Assembly: GCF_023715415.1 (NCBI RefSeq) | Contig: NZ_JAMBOB010000011.1 | Location: 1-64,000, forward strand | Length of the DNA stretch: 64,000 nucleotides | Origin: Neobacillus niacini | Lineage (GTDB): Bacteria; Bacillota; Bacilli; Bacillales; Cytobacillaceae | Direction: 5' to 3' | Shown: positions 12,323-22,523 of the stretch, in pieces | How the letters are laid out: each line of letters starts with the position of its first letter | Numbering within the stretch: position 1 is the stretch's first letter | Notes under the pieces: model-generated | Told to the model about the DNA's origin: nothing | The model's database searches: none | Seen by the model: the letters and a program-made list of their open reading frames with translations, nothing else | Position numbers and translations under genes: made by a program

Positions 12323-12356
12323 AAAGACATCCTTTGCCGAAGGATGTCTTTTTTTT
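12323..12356 (+). terminator. khpB terminator
   Basis: Perfect 12-base stem AAAGACATCCTT/AAGGATGTCTTT followed by a run of T. It ends the rnpA-spoIIIJ-khpB unit. Confidence 0.93.
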
Positions 12357-12426
12357 GCGTGTTGTCGAAATTTAGATGTAAATAGTATCTGTTTATAACA
12401 ATTATATGAAATCTCTTGTTTTATTG

Positions 12427-12483
12427 TTATTCACATGTGGATAAGTTAAAATAATACGTAGTTATTAAACAGGCTGTGGATAA
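12427..12483. promoter_or_regulatory. DnaA-box cluster upstream of mnmE
   Basis: TTATTCACA (12427-12435, +) lies back-to-back with a perfect TGTGGATAA (12436-12444, -), and a second perfect TGTGGATAA is at 12475-12483 (-). From memory, the region upstream of thdF/mnmE is one of the oriC-proximal DnaA-box clusters described in B. subtilis. It occupies most of the gap 12357-12596. Confidence 0.8.
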
Positions 12484-12596
12484 TTAGCAAAAGAGTTTCT
12501 AGTTTTTCAGATGAGGATTTTATGGTATTCTAATGATTTGGTGTAAATAATATCCGGTTATATATAGATTAATTTTAATAAAGAGTGGTGAAGGTA

Positions 12597-13982
12597 ATGG
12601 AATTTGATACGATAGCTGCTATATCGACACCAATGGGTGAGGGAGCAATTGCAATTGTACGATTGAGTGGCGATGATTCCATTAAAATTGCGAATCAAGT
12701 TTTTCGAAGTATCGGTGGGAAAAGGCTGACAGAAGTTCCGACACATACGATACATTATGGGCATTTAATTGATCCAAAGAATGAGCAAGTAATTGAAGAA
12801 GTAATGATATCGGTGATGAAGGGACCAAAAACCTTTACAAAAGAGGATGTAGTGGAAATAAATTGCCACGGAGGAATTGTTTCCGTTAATCGAGTTTTGC
12901 AGCATGTATTATCCTATGGAGCTCGACTAGCAGAACCAGGTGAATTCACGAAACGGGCATTTTTAAATGGACGGATTGATTTATCTCAAGCTGAAGCTGT
13001 AATGGATTTGATTAGAGCCAAAACAGATCGGGCGATGAATGTAGCACTCGGACAGATGGAAGGGCGTTTATCAAAATTAATCAGAGGATTGCGCCAGGAA
13101 ATTTTAGAGATACTCGCACATGTTGAAGTGAACATAGATTATCCAGAATATGATGATGTCGAAGAAATGACTCATAAAATGCTATTAGAAAAAGCCATGT
13201 ATGTTCGAGATGAACTTAAAAAACTGCTGCAAACCTCCCAACAAGGAAAAATATTGCGTGAAGGGCTTTCGACTGTCATTGTAGGGCGACCAAACGTTGG
13301 GAAATCTTCGTTATTGAATAGTCTTGTTCAAGAAAATAAAGCAATTGTAACGGATATACCTGGAACTACCCGTGATGTCATTGAAGAGTATGTCAATGTA
13401 CGAGGGGTGCCGCTTAGACTACTGGACACTGCAGGAATTAGAGAAACAGAAGATATTGTCGAACGAATCGGAGTAGAAAAGTCTCGACAGGTTTTAAAAG
13501 AAGCTGATTTAATCTTGTTAGTGTTAAATTATGCTGATAAATTTACAAAAGAGGATGAAAACCTTTTTGAAGCTGTTAAAGGCATGGATGTAATTGTCAT
13601 AGTCAATAAGACCGACCTCACGCAGCAAATTGATATGGATCGTGTGAAGGAATTGGCAAGAGACCATAAGATTGTCACTACTTCATTATTAGAGGACCGT
13701 GGCGTGGATGAGCTTGAGGAAGCCATATCCTCCTTATTCTTTGCAGGTACAATTGACGCTGGCGATATGACGTATCTATCGAACAGCCGCCATATTGCTT
13801 TGATTGGTCAAAGTTTGCATACAATAGAAGAAGCGATAACTGGAGTAGAAATGGGAACTCCAATTGATATAGTTCAAATAGATATTACGAGAACGTGGGA
13901 ATTACTTGGCGAAGTAATCGGTGAAAGTGTACACGAAAGTTTAATTGATCAGCTATTTTCACAGTTCTGTTTAGGTAAATAA
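12597..13982 (+). CDS. mnmE: tRNA modification GTPase MnmE
   Basis: With MnmG it makes the 5-carboxymethylaminomethyl group on wobble uridine 34 of certain tRNAs. The 461-residue protein has the N-terminal folate-binding domain, a helical domain, and an inserted GTPase domain with P-loop GRPNVGKSS (230-238), GTTRD, DTAG and NKTD. The C-terminal FCLGK supplies the catalytic cysteine. The ATG at 12597 is chosen by alignment to the family start [18 protein letters not shown] codons slightly upstream are possible. mnmG follows. Confidence 0.96.
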   Translation: MEFDTIAAISTPMGEGAIAIVRLSGDDSIKIANQVFRSIGGKRLTEVPTHTIHYGHLIDPKNEQVIEEVMISVMKGPKTFTKEDVVEINCHGGIVSVNRVLQHVLSYGARLAEPGEFTKRAFLNGRIDLSQAEAVMDLIRAKTDRAMNVALGQMEGRLSKLIRGLRQEILEILAHVEVNIDYPEYDDVEEMTHKMLLEKAMYVRDELKKLLQTSQQGKILREGLSTVIVGRPNVGKSSLLNSLVQENKAIVTDIPGTTRDVIEEYVNVRGVPLRLLDTAGIRETEDIVERIGVEKSRQVLKEADLILLVLNYADKFTKEDENLFEAVKGMDVIVIVNKTDLTQQIDMDRVKELARDHKIVTTSLLEDRGVDELEEAISSLFFAGTIDAGDMTYLSNSRHIALIGQSLHTIEEAITGVEMGTPIDIVQIDITRTWELLGEVIGESVHESLIDQLFSQFCLGK

Positions 13983-13983
13983 G

Positions 13984-14000
13984 AAAAGCGGAGCTAGACA
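13984..14000 (+). repeat. possible scar of the interspersed repeat
   Basis: AAAAGCGGAGCTAGACA joins the two outer ends of the interspersed repeat seen at 21051-21199 and 27153-27268 (AAAAGCGG... and ...AGCTAGACA) without the interior. It sits between mnmE and mnmG. It could be a deletion derivative or an empty minimal form; at 17 bases, chance cannot be excluded. Confidence 0.45.
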
Positions 14001-14026
14001 ATAGTTTTTGAAAGAGGAGGAAAGAG

Positions 14027-15916
14027 ATGTCATACGAAGCAGGTAATTTTGACGTTGTGGTCATTGGTGCCGGACATGCTGGCTGTGAGGCGGGCCTTGC
14101 GGCGGCACGAATGGGCGCAAAAACATTAATGATTACGATTAACCTCGATATGGTGGCCTTTATGCCTTGTAATCCATCAATTGGCGGACCAGCTAAAGGG
14201 ATAGTTGTCCGGGAAATAGATGCACTAGGCGGGGAAATGGGTAGAAATATAGATAAAACACATATTCAAATGAGAATGTTGAATACTGGAAAGGGTCCTG
14301 CAGTCCGTGCGTTGCGGGCGCAGGCAGATAAAATTGACTATCAGTCCGAAATGAAAAAAGTGATTGAAGACACACCAAACCTAACACTCCTTCAAGGAAT
14401 GGTTGAAAGACTGATTGTTGAGGACGGCGTCTGTGTTGGGGTGATTACAAAAACAGGTGCGGTTTACCGCGCTAAAACAGTTGTCATTACGACAGGTACC
14501 TACCTTCGCGGGGAAATTATTCTCGGTGAATTAAAGTATTCAAGTGGTCCAAATAACCAGCAGCCATCCATTAAGTTATCGGAACATCTTGAGGAACTTG
14601 GGTTTGAGTTGGTGCGTTTTAAGACAGGAACTCCGCCGCGGGTTAATAGTCACACCATTGATTACAGCAAGACAGAGATACAGCCAGGTGATGAAACTCC
14701 GAGAGCATTCTCATATGAAACGACTACGTTTATTACTGACCAGCTGCCATGTTGGTTGACATATACAAATGAGAAAACACATTCGTTGATTGACCAAAAT
14801 CTTCATCGTTCACCCATGTATTCTGGAATGATAAAAGGAACCGGTCCGCGTTATTGTCCATCAATTGAAGATAAAGTGGTCCGTTTTAATGATAAGCCGC
14901 GTCACCAAATTTTCCTTGAACCAGAAGGCAGGAAAACACATGAGGTTTATGTCCAGGGCTTGTCGACTAGTCTGCCTGAAGATGTTCAGCAGCAACTCCT
15001 AAGATCCATTCCAGGATTAGAAAATGTCCAAATGATGAGATCTGGATATGCAATTGAGTATGATGCGATTAATCCAACACAGCTTTGGCCGACACTCGAA
15101 ACAAAGGTGATAAAAAACCTCTATACTGCTGGTCAAATTAACGGTACTTCCGGATATGAGGAAGCCGCGGGGCAAGGGATTATGGCAGGAATCAATGCCG
15201 GACTAAGTGCACTCGGAAAAGAGCCATTGATACTAAGCCGTTCAGATGCTTATATTGGTGTGTTAATTGACGACTTAATCACGAAAGGAACAAGCGAACC
15301 CTATCGTTTGTTAACATCGAGAGCAGAATATCGCCTACTTCTGCGCCATGATAATGCAGACTTACGTTTAACTGAAATTGGTCACTCGATTGGTCTGATA
15401 CCAGAGGATCGATATCAAAGATTTTTAGCTAAGAAAGATGCAGTTGAGGCGGAGAAGGAGAGACTTTCAACGATTCGATTAAAACCTTCAACAGAAGTTC
15501 AAGAGCTTATTCGAAGTACTGGCGGCAGTGAGCTTAAAGATGGAATCCTTGCTGCAGATTTATTGAAACGGCCTGAAATGACCTATGAACACATTGAAAA
15601 GCTGACACCTAGTGAAGTGGAATTAGATCAGGATATTAAAGAGCAGGTAGAAATTCAAGTTAAATATGAAGGATACATTGAAAAGTCATTACAGCAGGTT
15701 GAGCGCTTAAAGAAGATGGAGAACAAGAAAATTCCTGAAAATATCGATTATGATTCCATTTCAGGACTTGCAAATGAAGCGAAGCAAAACTTAAAACAAA
15801 TCAAACCATTATCACTTGCACAAGCTTCAAGAATCTCCGGTGTAAACCCGGCCGACATTTCAATCCTCCTTATCTATTTAGAACAAGGAAGAATAGCGAA
15901 AACAAGTAATTTATAA
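14027..15916 (+). CDS. mnmG: tRNA uridine-5-carboxymethylaminomethyl modification enzyme MnmG
   Basis: FAD-dependent partner of MnmE, 629 residues and full length. The N-terminal dinucleotide fold reads [20 protein letters not shown], and the family motifs [17 protein letters not shown] and TGTYLRGEI follow. The ATG at 14027 follows AGAGGAGGAAAGAG. Its place between mnmE and rsmG is conserved. Confidence 0.98.
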   Translation: MSYEAGNFDVVVIGAGHAGCEAGLAAARMGAKTLMITINLDMVAFMPCNPSIGGPAKGIVVREIDALGGEMGRNIDKTHIQMRMLNTGKGPAVRALRAQADKIDYQSEMKKVIEDTPNLTLLQGMVERLIVEDGVCVGVITKTGAVYRAKTVVITTGTYLRGEIILGELKYSSGPNNQQPSIKLSEHLEELGFELVRFKTGTPPRVNSHTIDYSKTEIQPGDETPRAFSYETTTFITDQLPCWLTYTNEKTHSLIDQNLHRSPMYSGMIKGTGPRYCPSIEDKVVRFNDKPRHQIFLEPEGRKTHEVYVQGLSTSLPEDVQQQLLRSIPGLENVQMMRSGYAIEYDAINPTQLWPTLETKVIKNLYTAGQINGTSGYEEAAGQGIMAGINAGLSALGKEPLILSRSDAYIGVLIDDLITKGTSEPYRLLTSRAEYRLLLRHDNADLRLTEIGHSIGLIPEDRYQRFLAKKDAVEAEKERLSTIRLKPSTEVQELIRSTGGSELKDGILAADLLKRPEMTYEHIEKLTPSEVELDQDIKEQVEIQVKYEGYIEKSLQQVERLKKMENKKIPENIDYDSISGLANEAKQNLKQIKPLSLAQASRISGVNPADISILLIYLEQGRIAKTSNL

Positions 15917-15943
15917 TTTTTTTAAAAAGAGGAAGTTTTGCTG

Positions 15944-16660
15944 ATGAACATCGAACAATTCAAATCTATGCTGCTTGAAAAGGGGATTACCCTTAGCGAT
16001 AAGCAGTTAAATCAGTTTGAACAATACTTTCATACCTTGGTTGAATGGAATGAGAAAATGAACCTAACGGCTATCACCGAGCAAGGTGATGTCTATCTAA
16101 AACATTTCTACGATTCCATTTCTGCTGCGTTCTATTTTGATTTCACGCAGCCTCTCCATCTCTGTGATGTTGGTGCAGGTGCAGGATTTCCAAGTATTCC
16201 ATTGAAGATTGCTTTCCCTCATTTAGAGGTGACAATCGTTGATTCATTAAATAAGCGAATTTCCTTTTTAAATCATTTAGCAAATGTATTAAAATTGGAA
16301 AAGGTTCACTTCATTCATGATCGCGCTGAGACTTTTGGGGTTAATCCTTCCCATAGGGAGTCCTATGATCTTGTGACAGCGAGAGCCGTTGCAAGAATGT
16401 CAGTTCTTAGTGAACTTTGTCTTCCTCTTGTGAAAGTTGGAGGTCATTTCGTCGCAATGAAGGCAGCACATGCGAATGATGAATTAAGTGTGGGACAGAA
16501 GGCTATCACTACACTTGGAGGTAAACTAGAGCAGATGTTTACCTTCACTTTACCGATGGAAGAAAGTGAAAGAAATATCCTTGTGATTAAAAAGGAAAAG
16601 CAAACGCCAAAAAGATATCCGCGAAAACCAGGTACACCAGGTAAAATGCCAATTGAATAA
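15944..16660 (+). CDS. rsmG: 16S rRNA (guanine-N7) methyltransferase RsmG
   Basis: SAM-dependent enzyme that methylates 16S rRNA near the decoding site (G527 in E. coli numbering); its loss gives low-level streptomycin resistance. It has 238 residues with the SAM motif [18 protein letters not shown]. The ATG at 15944 with AGAGGAAG upstream matches the family start MNIEQF; a TTG six bases earlier is also in frame. It follows mnmG by 27 bases. Confidence 0.96.
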   Translation: MNIEQFKSMLLEKGITLSDKQLNQFEQYFHTLVEWNEKMNLTAITEQGDVYLKHFYDSISAAFYFDFTQPLHLCDVGAGAGFPSIPLKIAFPHLEVTIVDSLNKRISFLNHLANVLKLEKVHFIHDRAETFGVNPSHRESYDLVTARAVARMSVLSELCLPLVKVGGHFVAMKAAHANDELSVGQKAITTLGGKLEQMFTFTLPMEESERNILVIKKEKQTPKRYPRKPGTPGKMPIE

Positions 16661-16772
16661 TTGGGTAAAGAGTGGATTATTTTTTGTTTAAATTAACAAC
16701 GGGTTTTGGCAGGAAGAAAACAGTTAGATAGCGAAATAAGTAATAGGGAGTTTCGTAAAGGTGGTGTTGGGG

Positions 16773-17660
16773 ATGAAGAATTCGTTTTCACGCTTTTTTG
16801 GCCTCGGCGAAAAGGGAGATCAAAAGGTTGAGTTAGAGAAAGAGCTTGAAACGGAGTTAGAAGAAGAAGAGCTGGATGCTGCAAAAAATGAGGAAATAAA
16901 AAAGATTCCGATTGATAGTATTGTTCCAAATCGTTTTCAGCCTCGAACCGTATTTGATGATGAAAAAATAGAGGAATTGTCACGAACAATCCATACTCAC
17001 GGAATCATTCAGCCAATTGTAGTGCGCCAGTTTGAAGGAAATTATGAAATTATTGCCGGAGAGCGCCGCTATCGTGCGATGAAGAAGCTTGGCTGGGCTG
17101 AAGCACCAGCAATTATAAAAAATTATTCAGACACAGAAACTGCTTCTGTTGCTCTTATTGAGAATCTGCAGAGGGAAGAACTATCGCCGATTGAAGAGGC
17201 AATTGCCTACGGAAAGCTTCTTGAACTGCACAATTTAACGCAAGAAGCACTTGCACAGCGGCTTGGAAAAGGTCAGTCAACGGTTGCAAATAAGCTCAGA
17301 CTTTTAAAGCTGCCAGAGCTTATTCAAGAATCCTTATTAAATAAAGAAATAACAGAACGGCATGCACGAGCTCTGATTCCGCTTAAGAATCCTGAGAAAC
17401 AGGTACTGCTTTTACAAGATATAATCGAAAAGAATCTTAATGTAAAGCAGACAGAAGATCGAGTTGCCAGGATATTAGAAGAGAAGAATCAGAAGCCAAA
17501 GCCAAAGAGAAAAGCATTCAGCAAAGATATGAGAATTGCTGTAAATACCATTCGGCAATCGTTAACCATGGTTTCTGATAACGGGATTAATCTCGATTCG
17601 GAAGAAGAAGAATTTGAAGAATATTATCAATTTACAATAAAAATTCCAAAGAAAAAATAA
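16773..17660 (+). CDS. noc: nucleoid occlusion protein Noc
   Basis: ParB-like CTPase that binds Noc sites, associates with membrane and blocks FtsZ assembly over the nucleoid. The N-terminus [13 protein letters not shown] is the membrane-targeting amphipathic helix of Noc. It is followed by an acidic linker, the ParB-type [12 protein letters not shown] box and a helix-turn-helix at [21 protein letters not shown]. With ATG 16773 the protein has 295 residues; a GTG 12 bases upstream is less likely. It lies between rsmG and parA as in Bacillus. Confidence 0.95.
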   Translation: MKNSFSRFFGLGEKGDQKVELEKELETELEEEELDAAKNEEIKKIPIDSIVPNRFQPRTVFDDEKIEELSRTIHTHGIIQPIVVRQFEGNYEIIAGERRYRAMKKLGWAEAPAIIKNYSDTETASVALIENLQREELSPIEEAIAYGKLLELHNLTQEALAQRLGKGQSTVANKLRLLKLPELIQESLLNKEITERHARALIPLKNPEKQVLLLQDIIEKNLNVKQTEDRVARILEEKNQKPKPKRKAFSKDMRIAVNTIRQSLTMVSDNGINLDSEEEEFEEYYQFTIKIPKKK

Positions 17661-17675
17661 AATAATCACAAAATG

Positions 17676-17706
17676 GGACCAGACTTTTAAGTAGTTTGGT
17701 TTTTAT
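17676..17706 (+). terminator. noc terminator (weak)
   Basis: ACCAGACTT...AAGTAGTTTGGT forms a bulged stem followed by TTTTTATTTTT. It lies 15 bases after noc. The rest of the gap to 17900 is AT-rich and should hold the parA promoter, which I could not define. Confidence 0.55.
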
Positions 17707-17900
17707 TTTTGTATCATGATAGTCACTTTTTGTAAAATAATGTAAAATTTTATTTTTATCTTCACTAATATTTCTTCAAAAAAAATAACAATAAATCAGT
17801 TTCATGATAAAATAAATTGCATAGAAATTTTACTTTACTAGTTTTACTTATTTTTATTACTAATTCTAAGTATTTTATTTGAAACAAGGTAGGTGACATC

Positions 17901-18662
17901 GTGGGCAAAACCATTGCAATCGCGAATCAAAAGGGCGGAGTTGGAAAAACGACGACCTCTGTCAATCTAGGCGCCTGCTTAGCATACATTGGAAAAAAGG
18001 TTTTATTAGTTGACATTGATCCACAAGGGAATGCAACAAGCGGAATTGGAATTGAAAAAGCAGATGTAGAACAATGTATATACGATGTTTTAGTAGATGA
18101 TGTGGAAGCAAAGGATGTTATTAAACCAACATCCGTTGAGAATTTATATGCCATTCCAGCTACAATTCAGCTTGCAGGAGCGGAGATTGAGCTGGTTCCT
18201 ACTATCTCAAGAGAAGTCCGATTAAAGCGGGCTCTTGAAGAAGTCAAAGATCAATTTGATTATATTATTATTGATTGCCCGCCTTCATTAGGATTATTGA
18301 CTCTTAACTCCCTAACTGCTTCTGACTCTGTGTTAATCCCTGTTCAATGTGAATATTATGCTTTAGAAGGTTTGAGTCAATTATTAAATACAGTACGCTT
18401 AGTACAAAAACACTTAAACCAAGATTTGAAAATAGAAGGCGTATTATTAACGATGCTCGATGCCCGAACCAATTTAGGCCTTCAAGTCATCGAAGAAGTT
18501 AAAAAGTATTTTCAAGACAAAGTATATAAAACCATCATTCCAAGAAATGTACGTCTAAGTGAGGCTCCGAGTCATGGCGAACCAATTATTAATTATGATT
18601 CAAAATCTCGTGGAGCAGAGGTTTATTTAGATCTAGCAAAGGAAGTGGTCTCAAATGGCTAA
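17901..18662 (+). CDS. parA: chromosome partitioning ATPase ParA (Soj)
   Basis: Deviant Walker-type ATPase, 253 residues, with KGGVGKTT (residues 11-18) and [12 protein letters not shown]. Soj binds DNA non-specifically as an ATP dimer, is stimulated by Spo0J and, in B. subtilis, also controls DnaA activity at oriC. It starts at GTG 17901, preceded by AAGGTAGGTGA. Its last eight bases overlap parB. Confidence 0.97.
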   Translation: MGKTIAIANQKGGVGKTTTSVNLGACLAYIGKKVLLVDIDPQGNATSGIGIEKADVEQCIYDVLVDDVEAKDVIKPTSVENLYAIPATIQLAGAEIELVPTISREVRLKRALEEVKDQFDYIIIDCPPSLGLLTLNSLTASDSVLIPVQCEYYALEGLSQLLNTVRLVQKHLNQDLKIEGVLLTMLDARTNLGLQVIEEVKKYFQDKVYKTIIPRNVRLSEAPSHGEPIINYDSKSRGAEVYLDLAKEVVSNG

Positions 18663-19512
18663 AGGTTTAGGGAAAAAAGGCATAAATGCGTTTTTTACAA
18701 ATATCGAAGCCGGTAAGGAAGAGACTGTCCAAGAAATTAGTTTGAAAGAATTGCGTCCCAATCCTTACCAGCCAAGAAAAACTTTCCAACAAGAGGCCAT
18801 TGATGAGTTAAAGGCTTCTATTTTAGAGCATGGAATCCTCCAGCCTCTTGTGGTAAGAAAAAGCATTAAAGGGTATGAAATAGTTGTTGGAGAAAGACGT
18901 TTTCGCGCTGCTAAGGAAGCAAAGCTAGATACTGTTCCGGCTGTTGTTAGAGAGTTATCTGAGCAGCAAATGATGGAACTAGCGGTATTGGAAAATCTTC
19001 AGCGAGAAGATTTGAACCCGATTGAAGAAGGACAAGCATACCAAACCTTAATGGAAAAGTTAAAATTTACGCAAGAAGAAGTAGCGAAGCGTTTAGGAAA
19101 AAGCCGCCCTCATGTAGCCAATCATATCCGTCTTCTCTCTCTTCCTGCTAAGATTCAAGAGTTAATTTCAAATGAAAAAATTTCAATGGGTCATGGACGA
19201 GCACTCCTTGGATTAAGACAAAAGGCGAAGCTTCCTGCTATAGTAGATAAAATAATTCAGGAATCGTTGAATGTTCGCCAACTTGAAAAACTCATCCAAC
19301 AATTAAATGAAAATGTTCCACGTGAAACAAAAAAGCCAGAAAAGAAAAAGGATGTGTTTATCCAGGAGCGTGAACACTTCCTTCGTGAACGGTTTGGTAC
19401 AACGGTAAACATTAAGAAAACCAAAAATAAAGGAAAAATAGAAATTGAATTTTTCTCTGAAGACGATTTAGAACGAATCTTAGAAATGCTAAACAAGGAA
19501 GAAGCTTATTAA
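18655..19512 (+). CDS. parB: chromosome partitioning protein ParB (Spo0J)
   Basis: parS-binding CTPase clamp that spreads on DNA, loads condensin (SMC) at the origin and stimulates Soj. The 285-residue protein has the CTP-binding boxes ([10 protein letters not shown] and [11 protein letters not shown]), a helix-turn-helix near [20 protein letters not shown], and a C-terminal dimerisation domain. It overlaps parA by eight bases. Its own coding sequence contains a parS site at 19314-19329, as in B. subtilis. Confidence 0.97.
   Translation: MAKGLGKKGINAFFTNIEAGKEETVQEISLKELRPNPYQPRKTFQQEAIDELKASILEHGILQPLVVRKSIKGYEIVVGERRFRAAKEAKLDTVPAVVRELSEQQMMELAVLENLQREDLNPIEEGQAYQTLMEKLKFTQEEVAKRLGKSRPHVANHIRLLSLPAKIQELISNEKISMGHGRALLGLRQKAKLPAIVDKIIQESLNVRQLEKLIQQLNENVPRETKKPEKKKDVFIQEREHFLRERFGTTVNIKKTKNKGKIEIEFFSEDDLERILEMLNKEEAY
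19314..19329. other. parS site inside parB
   Basis: TGTTCCACGTGAAACA matches the B. subtilis parS consensus TGTTNCACGTGAAACA exactly. It lies in the 3' half of parB, the same location as the B. subtilis spo0J parS site. It should nucleate ParB and SMC loading near oriC. Confidence 0.95.
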
Positions 19513-19540
19513 ACCATCATGGGATGGTTTATTTTTTTTT
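19511..19540 (+). terminator. parB terminator
   Basis: AAACCATC/GATGGTTT stem with a four-base loop, followed by ATTTTTTTTT. It overlaps the parB stop codon. Confidence 0.92.
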
Positions 19541-19622
19541 CAAAAAAGAACTTTCCAACACCACCAAAAAGTGATAGGTTAATACTATAAATTTCGAGAT
19601 TCGAAGAATAGGTGAATAGACA

Positions 19623-20345
19623 ATGTTCTTATTAGGTACGCTTGTAAACGGATTGTTAATCATTATTGGGGTAATTATTGGTAAACTATTGAATCGAATT
19701 CCAGAAAGCATGAGAACAACCGTCATGTATGCTATTGGCTTGTCGGTAATTGTGCTCGGATTACAGATGGGGTTAAAGAGTGAGAATTTTCTGATTGTGA
19801 TTGTCAGCTTAGTTATGGGGGCTGTTTTTGGCGAGCTTATGCAATTAGAAGAGAAGCTGAACCAACTTGGTCTTTGGCTAGAGAAAAAAATGGGTTCGAT
19901 TGGCTCGACTGGAAAAGGCAGTATTGCGGAAGGATTTGTTACAGCAACCTTAATCTTTGTCATTGGGGCGATGGCAATCATAGGGGCACTAGATAGTGGT
20001 ATCCGCGGTGATCATGATGTCTTGTATACAAAAGGCCTCATAGATGGTTTCACATCGATTATTTTAACGACTACTCTTGGGGTAGGTGTTATTTTTTCAG
20101 CGATTCCTGTTATGCTCTATCAAGGAATCATTGCACTATTTGCCACCCAAATTAATACGTTTATTCCCCAAGTACTGATGGATCAATTTATTGTTGAAAT
20201 GACAGCGACAGGCGGTGTCATGATTTTTGCCATCGGTTTGAATCTCACTGGATTAGTGAAAATTAAAGTAGCAAATCTCCTCCCTGCTATTGCGGTGACT
20301 GGTTTTATTGTTACGGTTCTCTATCTATATAATCTTTATTTGTAG
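19623..20345 (+). CDS. DUF554 integral membrane protein
   Basis: A 240-residue, very hydrophobic protein of the DUF554 family (YdfK-like). The N-terminus FLLGTLVNGLLIIIGVIIGK and the glycine-rich helices (IVLGLQMGLKS, LVMGAVFGELMQLEEKL) are typical. About six or seven membrane segments can be seen. The function is not established; a transporter role is sometimes proposed for the family. It starts at ATG 19623 after AGGTGA and is a single-gene unit between two terminators. Confidence 0.88.
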   Translation: MFLLGTLVNGLLIIIGVIIGKLLNRIPESMRTTVMYAIGLSVIVLGLQMGLKSENFLIVIVSLVMGAVFGELMQLEEKLNQLGLWLEKKMGSIGSTGKGSIAEGFVTATLIFVIGAMAIIGALDSGIRGDHDVLYTKGLIDGFTSIILTTTLGVGVIFSAIPVMLYQGIIALFATQINTFIPQVLMDQFIVEMTATGGVMIFAIGLNLTGLVKIKVANLLPAIAVTGFIVTVLYLYNLYL

Positions 20346-20367
20346 TGTTTTATCATATATGAAAAAA

Positions 20368-20405
20368 TAAAAGAGCAATTGGATTTAATCCTGATTGCTC
20401 TTTTA
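20368..20405. terminator. bidirectional terminator between DUF554 gene and yyaC
   Basis: AAAGAGCAAT/ATTGCTCTTT stem flanked by A-rich DNA on the left and T-rich DNA on the right. It works for the two convergent genes; its right arm overlaps the yyaC 3' end. Confidence 0.88.
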
Positions 20406-21020
20406 ATTGGTTTTTTTATGCTCTTGCTGTGCTAGTTCTTGCAGTCTGCCTTTTGTATGAAGAATACTTGCCTGATAAATACCATTTGCGATGGTTTTTG
20501 CCATTTTCATCACCAGGTTAAGCCGTGTATTTTGTAAGACGAAAAACTCCATAAACCCGCTTACGTTGACGATACCGGTTATGTGGATATTTCCCACTGC
20601 AGGAAGCTCTTTATTTACACCAGCTCCAGGTTTAACCGGGCCATCACCTACCTGGATAACTCCAACATTTTTCATTCGTCCTAAACAGGCATCAATCCCA
20701 ATAATATAGGGATCATGGTGTTTTATGGTTATTTCTTGTAAACGTTCATTTAGATTTACAGCATGAATGGGCTCATCTAGCGTACCATACACATGGAAGG
20801 AAGAAATGTCCTTATCCTCTAAAAGTGATCCAACAAGTGGTCCTAGTGAATCTCCGGTTGAGCGGTCAGTTCCAATACAAAAAAATACGATTGGACGCTC
20901 CGTATTCCTTGGCAGGAACTTTAATAGTTCCATTGAAAGATTTTCAACAGCTTGAAAATCATCATATGGTATTCGCTGCGTAGTAGCCCTCCTATCCAAG
21001 AAACTAGGTTTCAGATTCAT
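20403..21020 (-). CDS. yyaC: sporulation protein YyaC (GPR-like, DUF1256)
   Basis: A 205-residue protein of the YyaC family, found in endospore formers and related in fold to the spore protease GPR. The motif CIGTDRSTGDSLGPLVG and the following GIDACLGRMKNVG, then VGDGPVKPGAGVNKELP, are diagnostic. It starts at ATG 21020 after GAGGAGTGG. It reads against its neighbours. Proteolytic activity is inferred from the family only. Confidence 0.9.
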   Translation of the reverse strand: MNLKPSFLDRRATTQRIPYDDFQAVENLSMELLKFLPRNTERPIVFFCIGTDRSTGDSLGPLVGSLLEDKDISSFHVYGTLDEPIHAVNLNERLQEITIKHHDPYIIGIDACLGRMKNVGVIQVGDGPVKPGAGVNKELPAVGNIHITGIVNVSGFMEFFVLQNTRLNLVMKMAKTIANGIYQASILHTKGRLQELAQQEHKKTN

Positions 21021-21050
21021 AAGTCCACTCCTCGGTCTGTACTTACTTTT

Positions 21051-21199
21051 TGTCTAGCTACAGCGCCTAGGGGCTCTAAGGTCTAAGCCAATCCGTCAAG
21101 AAGGTCAAAGAGCAACCTTCTCGCCAGCTCGTCTTATGCCTGTCGCCCCTGGGAAAAAATGAATTGCTTTTTTCCTTGGGCAAGGCGCTTCCGCTTTTC
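21051..21199 (-). repeat. interspersed palindromic repeat, copy 1 (with extra hairpin)
   Basis: Read on the minus strand it matches the element at 27153-27268: AAGCGCCTTGC, CAGGGGCGACAGGCATAAGA, an inner AAGAAGG...CCTTCTTG hairpin, AGAGCCCCTAGGCGCT and AGCTAGACA. Unlike copy 2 it carries about 27 additional bases (21152-21178) that form a perfect GGAAAAAA/TTTTTTCC stem. Such elements are scattered in Bacillaceae genomes; no coding potential is seen. It fills most of the gap 21021-21350. Confidence 0.88.
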
Positions 21200-21350
21200 T
21201 TTTTAACAGTATACGGAAAATTCCGAAAATCTATACGTGGTCAAGCAAAGAATTCCAGTTGAAAAAATGAATCATTCACAATACTATAAAGTACAAGGGA
21301 TTCTTGGTAAAATAAGTGTGATGCATCAGGTAGAAGGAAGGGGTGTATAG

Positions 21351-22235
21351 ATGAGTTCTACTCAAAGGATTATTCAAAGATTTATTGATAAATTTCAAAA
21401 TGAAGATACATGGCTTGCCATAGGGGAAGGGTTACTTAAGATTATTGCCATTATGATCGTTGCTAAAATTCTTATTAAGTTAGGCAGTATAGCGATTGAT
21501 AATATTTTTAAAATAAGAACTCGTTCACCACTTAAGACTTCAGAACGCAGGGAAGAGACTTTATCAAAGCTTCTCGATAACGTACTTACATATGTTGTCT
21601 ATTTTATTTCCTTTATGATGATTCTTTCCGTCTTAACCATCGATGTAAAAGCACTGATTGCTGGTGCTGGGGTTGTTGGACTCGCCGTTGGTTTTGGAGC
21701 ACAGAGTCTTGTCAAAGATGTAATAAGCGGTTTTTTTATTATTTTTGAAGATCAATTTTCAGTAGGAGACCATGTTCGAATTGACCAGTTTGAAGGAACC
21801 GTTCAAACCATTGGGTTACGAACAACAAAGTTAAAAAGCTGGACAGGTGAGGTCCACATTCTGCCGAATGGAAGTATCATTCAAGTAACAAATTTCTCAT
21901 TAAATAATAGCCTTGCGATTATCGATATATCGGTAGCGTATGAAGAGGATATTGATAAGACGCAAAATGTCATCAGGGATTTACTGGAGAAGATGCCAGA
22001 TCAATATGAGGAATTAACGAAGGCACCTGAGCTACTAGGCGTTCAAACCTTAGGACCTTCAGAGATTGTTTTGCGAATTGTTGCCGAAACCCTGCCAATG
22101 AAGCATGCGGGTGTTACAAGGAAAATTAAAAGAGATGTTAAAGAATGTTTAGATGCTCATGGAATTGAAATTCCATATCCACGTATGGTCATGTACTCAA
22201 AGAATGCTGGAAATAACACTGAACCTGGTGTTTAA
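21351..22235 (+). CDS. MscS-type small-conductance mechanosensitive channel
   Basis: Membrane channel that releases solutes on hypo-osmotic shock; 294 residues. Three membrane helices lie in the first roughly 130 residues. The pore helix TM3 reads GVVGLAVGFGAQSLVKD, and the MscS signature continues with ISGFFIIFEDQFSVGDHV. The beta domain and cytoplasmic vestibule follow. ATG 21351 has GAAGGAAGGGG upstream. It probably forms an operon with the next small gene, 15 bases downstream. Confidence 0.94.
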   Translation: MSSTQRIIQRFIDKFQNEDTWLAIGEGLLKIIAIMIVAKILIKLGSIAIDNIFKIRTRSPLKTSERREETLSKLLDNVLTYVVYFISFMMILSVLTIDVKALIAGAGVVGLAVGFGAQSLVKDVISGFFIIFEDQFSVGDHVRIDQFEGTVQTIGLRTTKLKSWTGEVHILPNGSIIQVTNFSLNNSLAIIDISVAYEEDIDKTQNVIRDLLEKMPDQYEELTKAPELLGVQTLGPSEIVLRIVAETLPMKHAGVTRKIKRDVKECLDAHGIEIPYPRMVMYSKNAGNNTEPGV

Positions 22236-22250
22236 AAGGAGCCGATTTCA

Positions 22251-22448
22251 ATGGAAGAAAAAGAATTTGGGTTAAATGATGTCGTTGAAATGAAAAAGCA
22301 GCATCCATGTGGGACAAATCGTTGGAAAATTATTCGCATGGGGATGGATATTCGCATCAAATGTGAAGGCTGTGATCATAGTGTAATGATTCCAAGGCGT
22401 GAGTTTTCTCGGAAAATGAAGAAAATATTGGTGAAGCATGAACAGTAG
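22251..22448 (+). CDS. yyzM: DUF951 small zinc-finger-like protein YyzM
   Basis: A 65-residue protein of the DUF951 family, conserved near ychF in Bacillus. Visible motifs are DVVEMKKQHPCGTNRW and IKCEGCDH, whose cysteines may bind metal. The function is unknown. The start ATG at 22251 follows AAAAGGAGCC, and its stop lies inside the next terminator stem. Confidence 0.9.
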   Translation: MEEKEFGLNDVVEMKKQHPCGTNRWKIIRMGMDIRIKCEGCDHSVMIPRREFSRKMKKILVKHEQ

Positions 22449-22466
22449 TTCGTGCTTCTTTTTTTT
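22433..22466 (+). terminator. terminator after yyzM
   Basis: GAAGCATGAAC/GTTCGTGCTTC stem with an AGTA loop, one internal mismatch, and a run of eight T. The left arm overlaps the end of yyzM. Confidence 0.92.
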
Positions 22467-22523
22467 GCTTAAATATATTATCCTATTAAAAAAGTAGATA
22501 GATTATTTTGGGGGTGAGGGAAT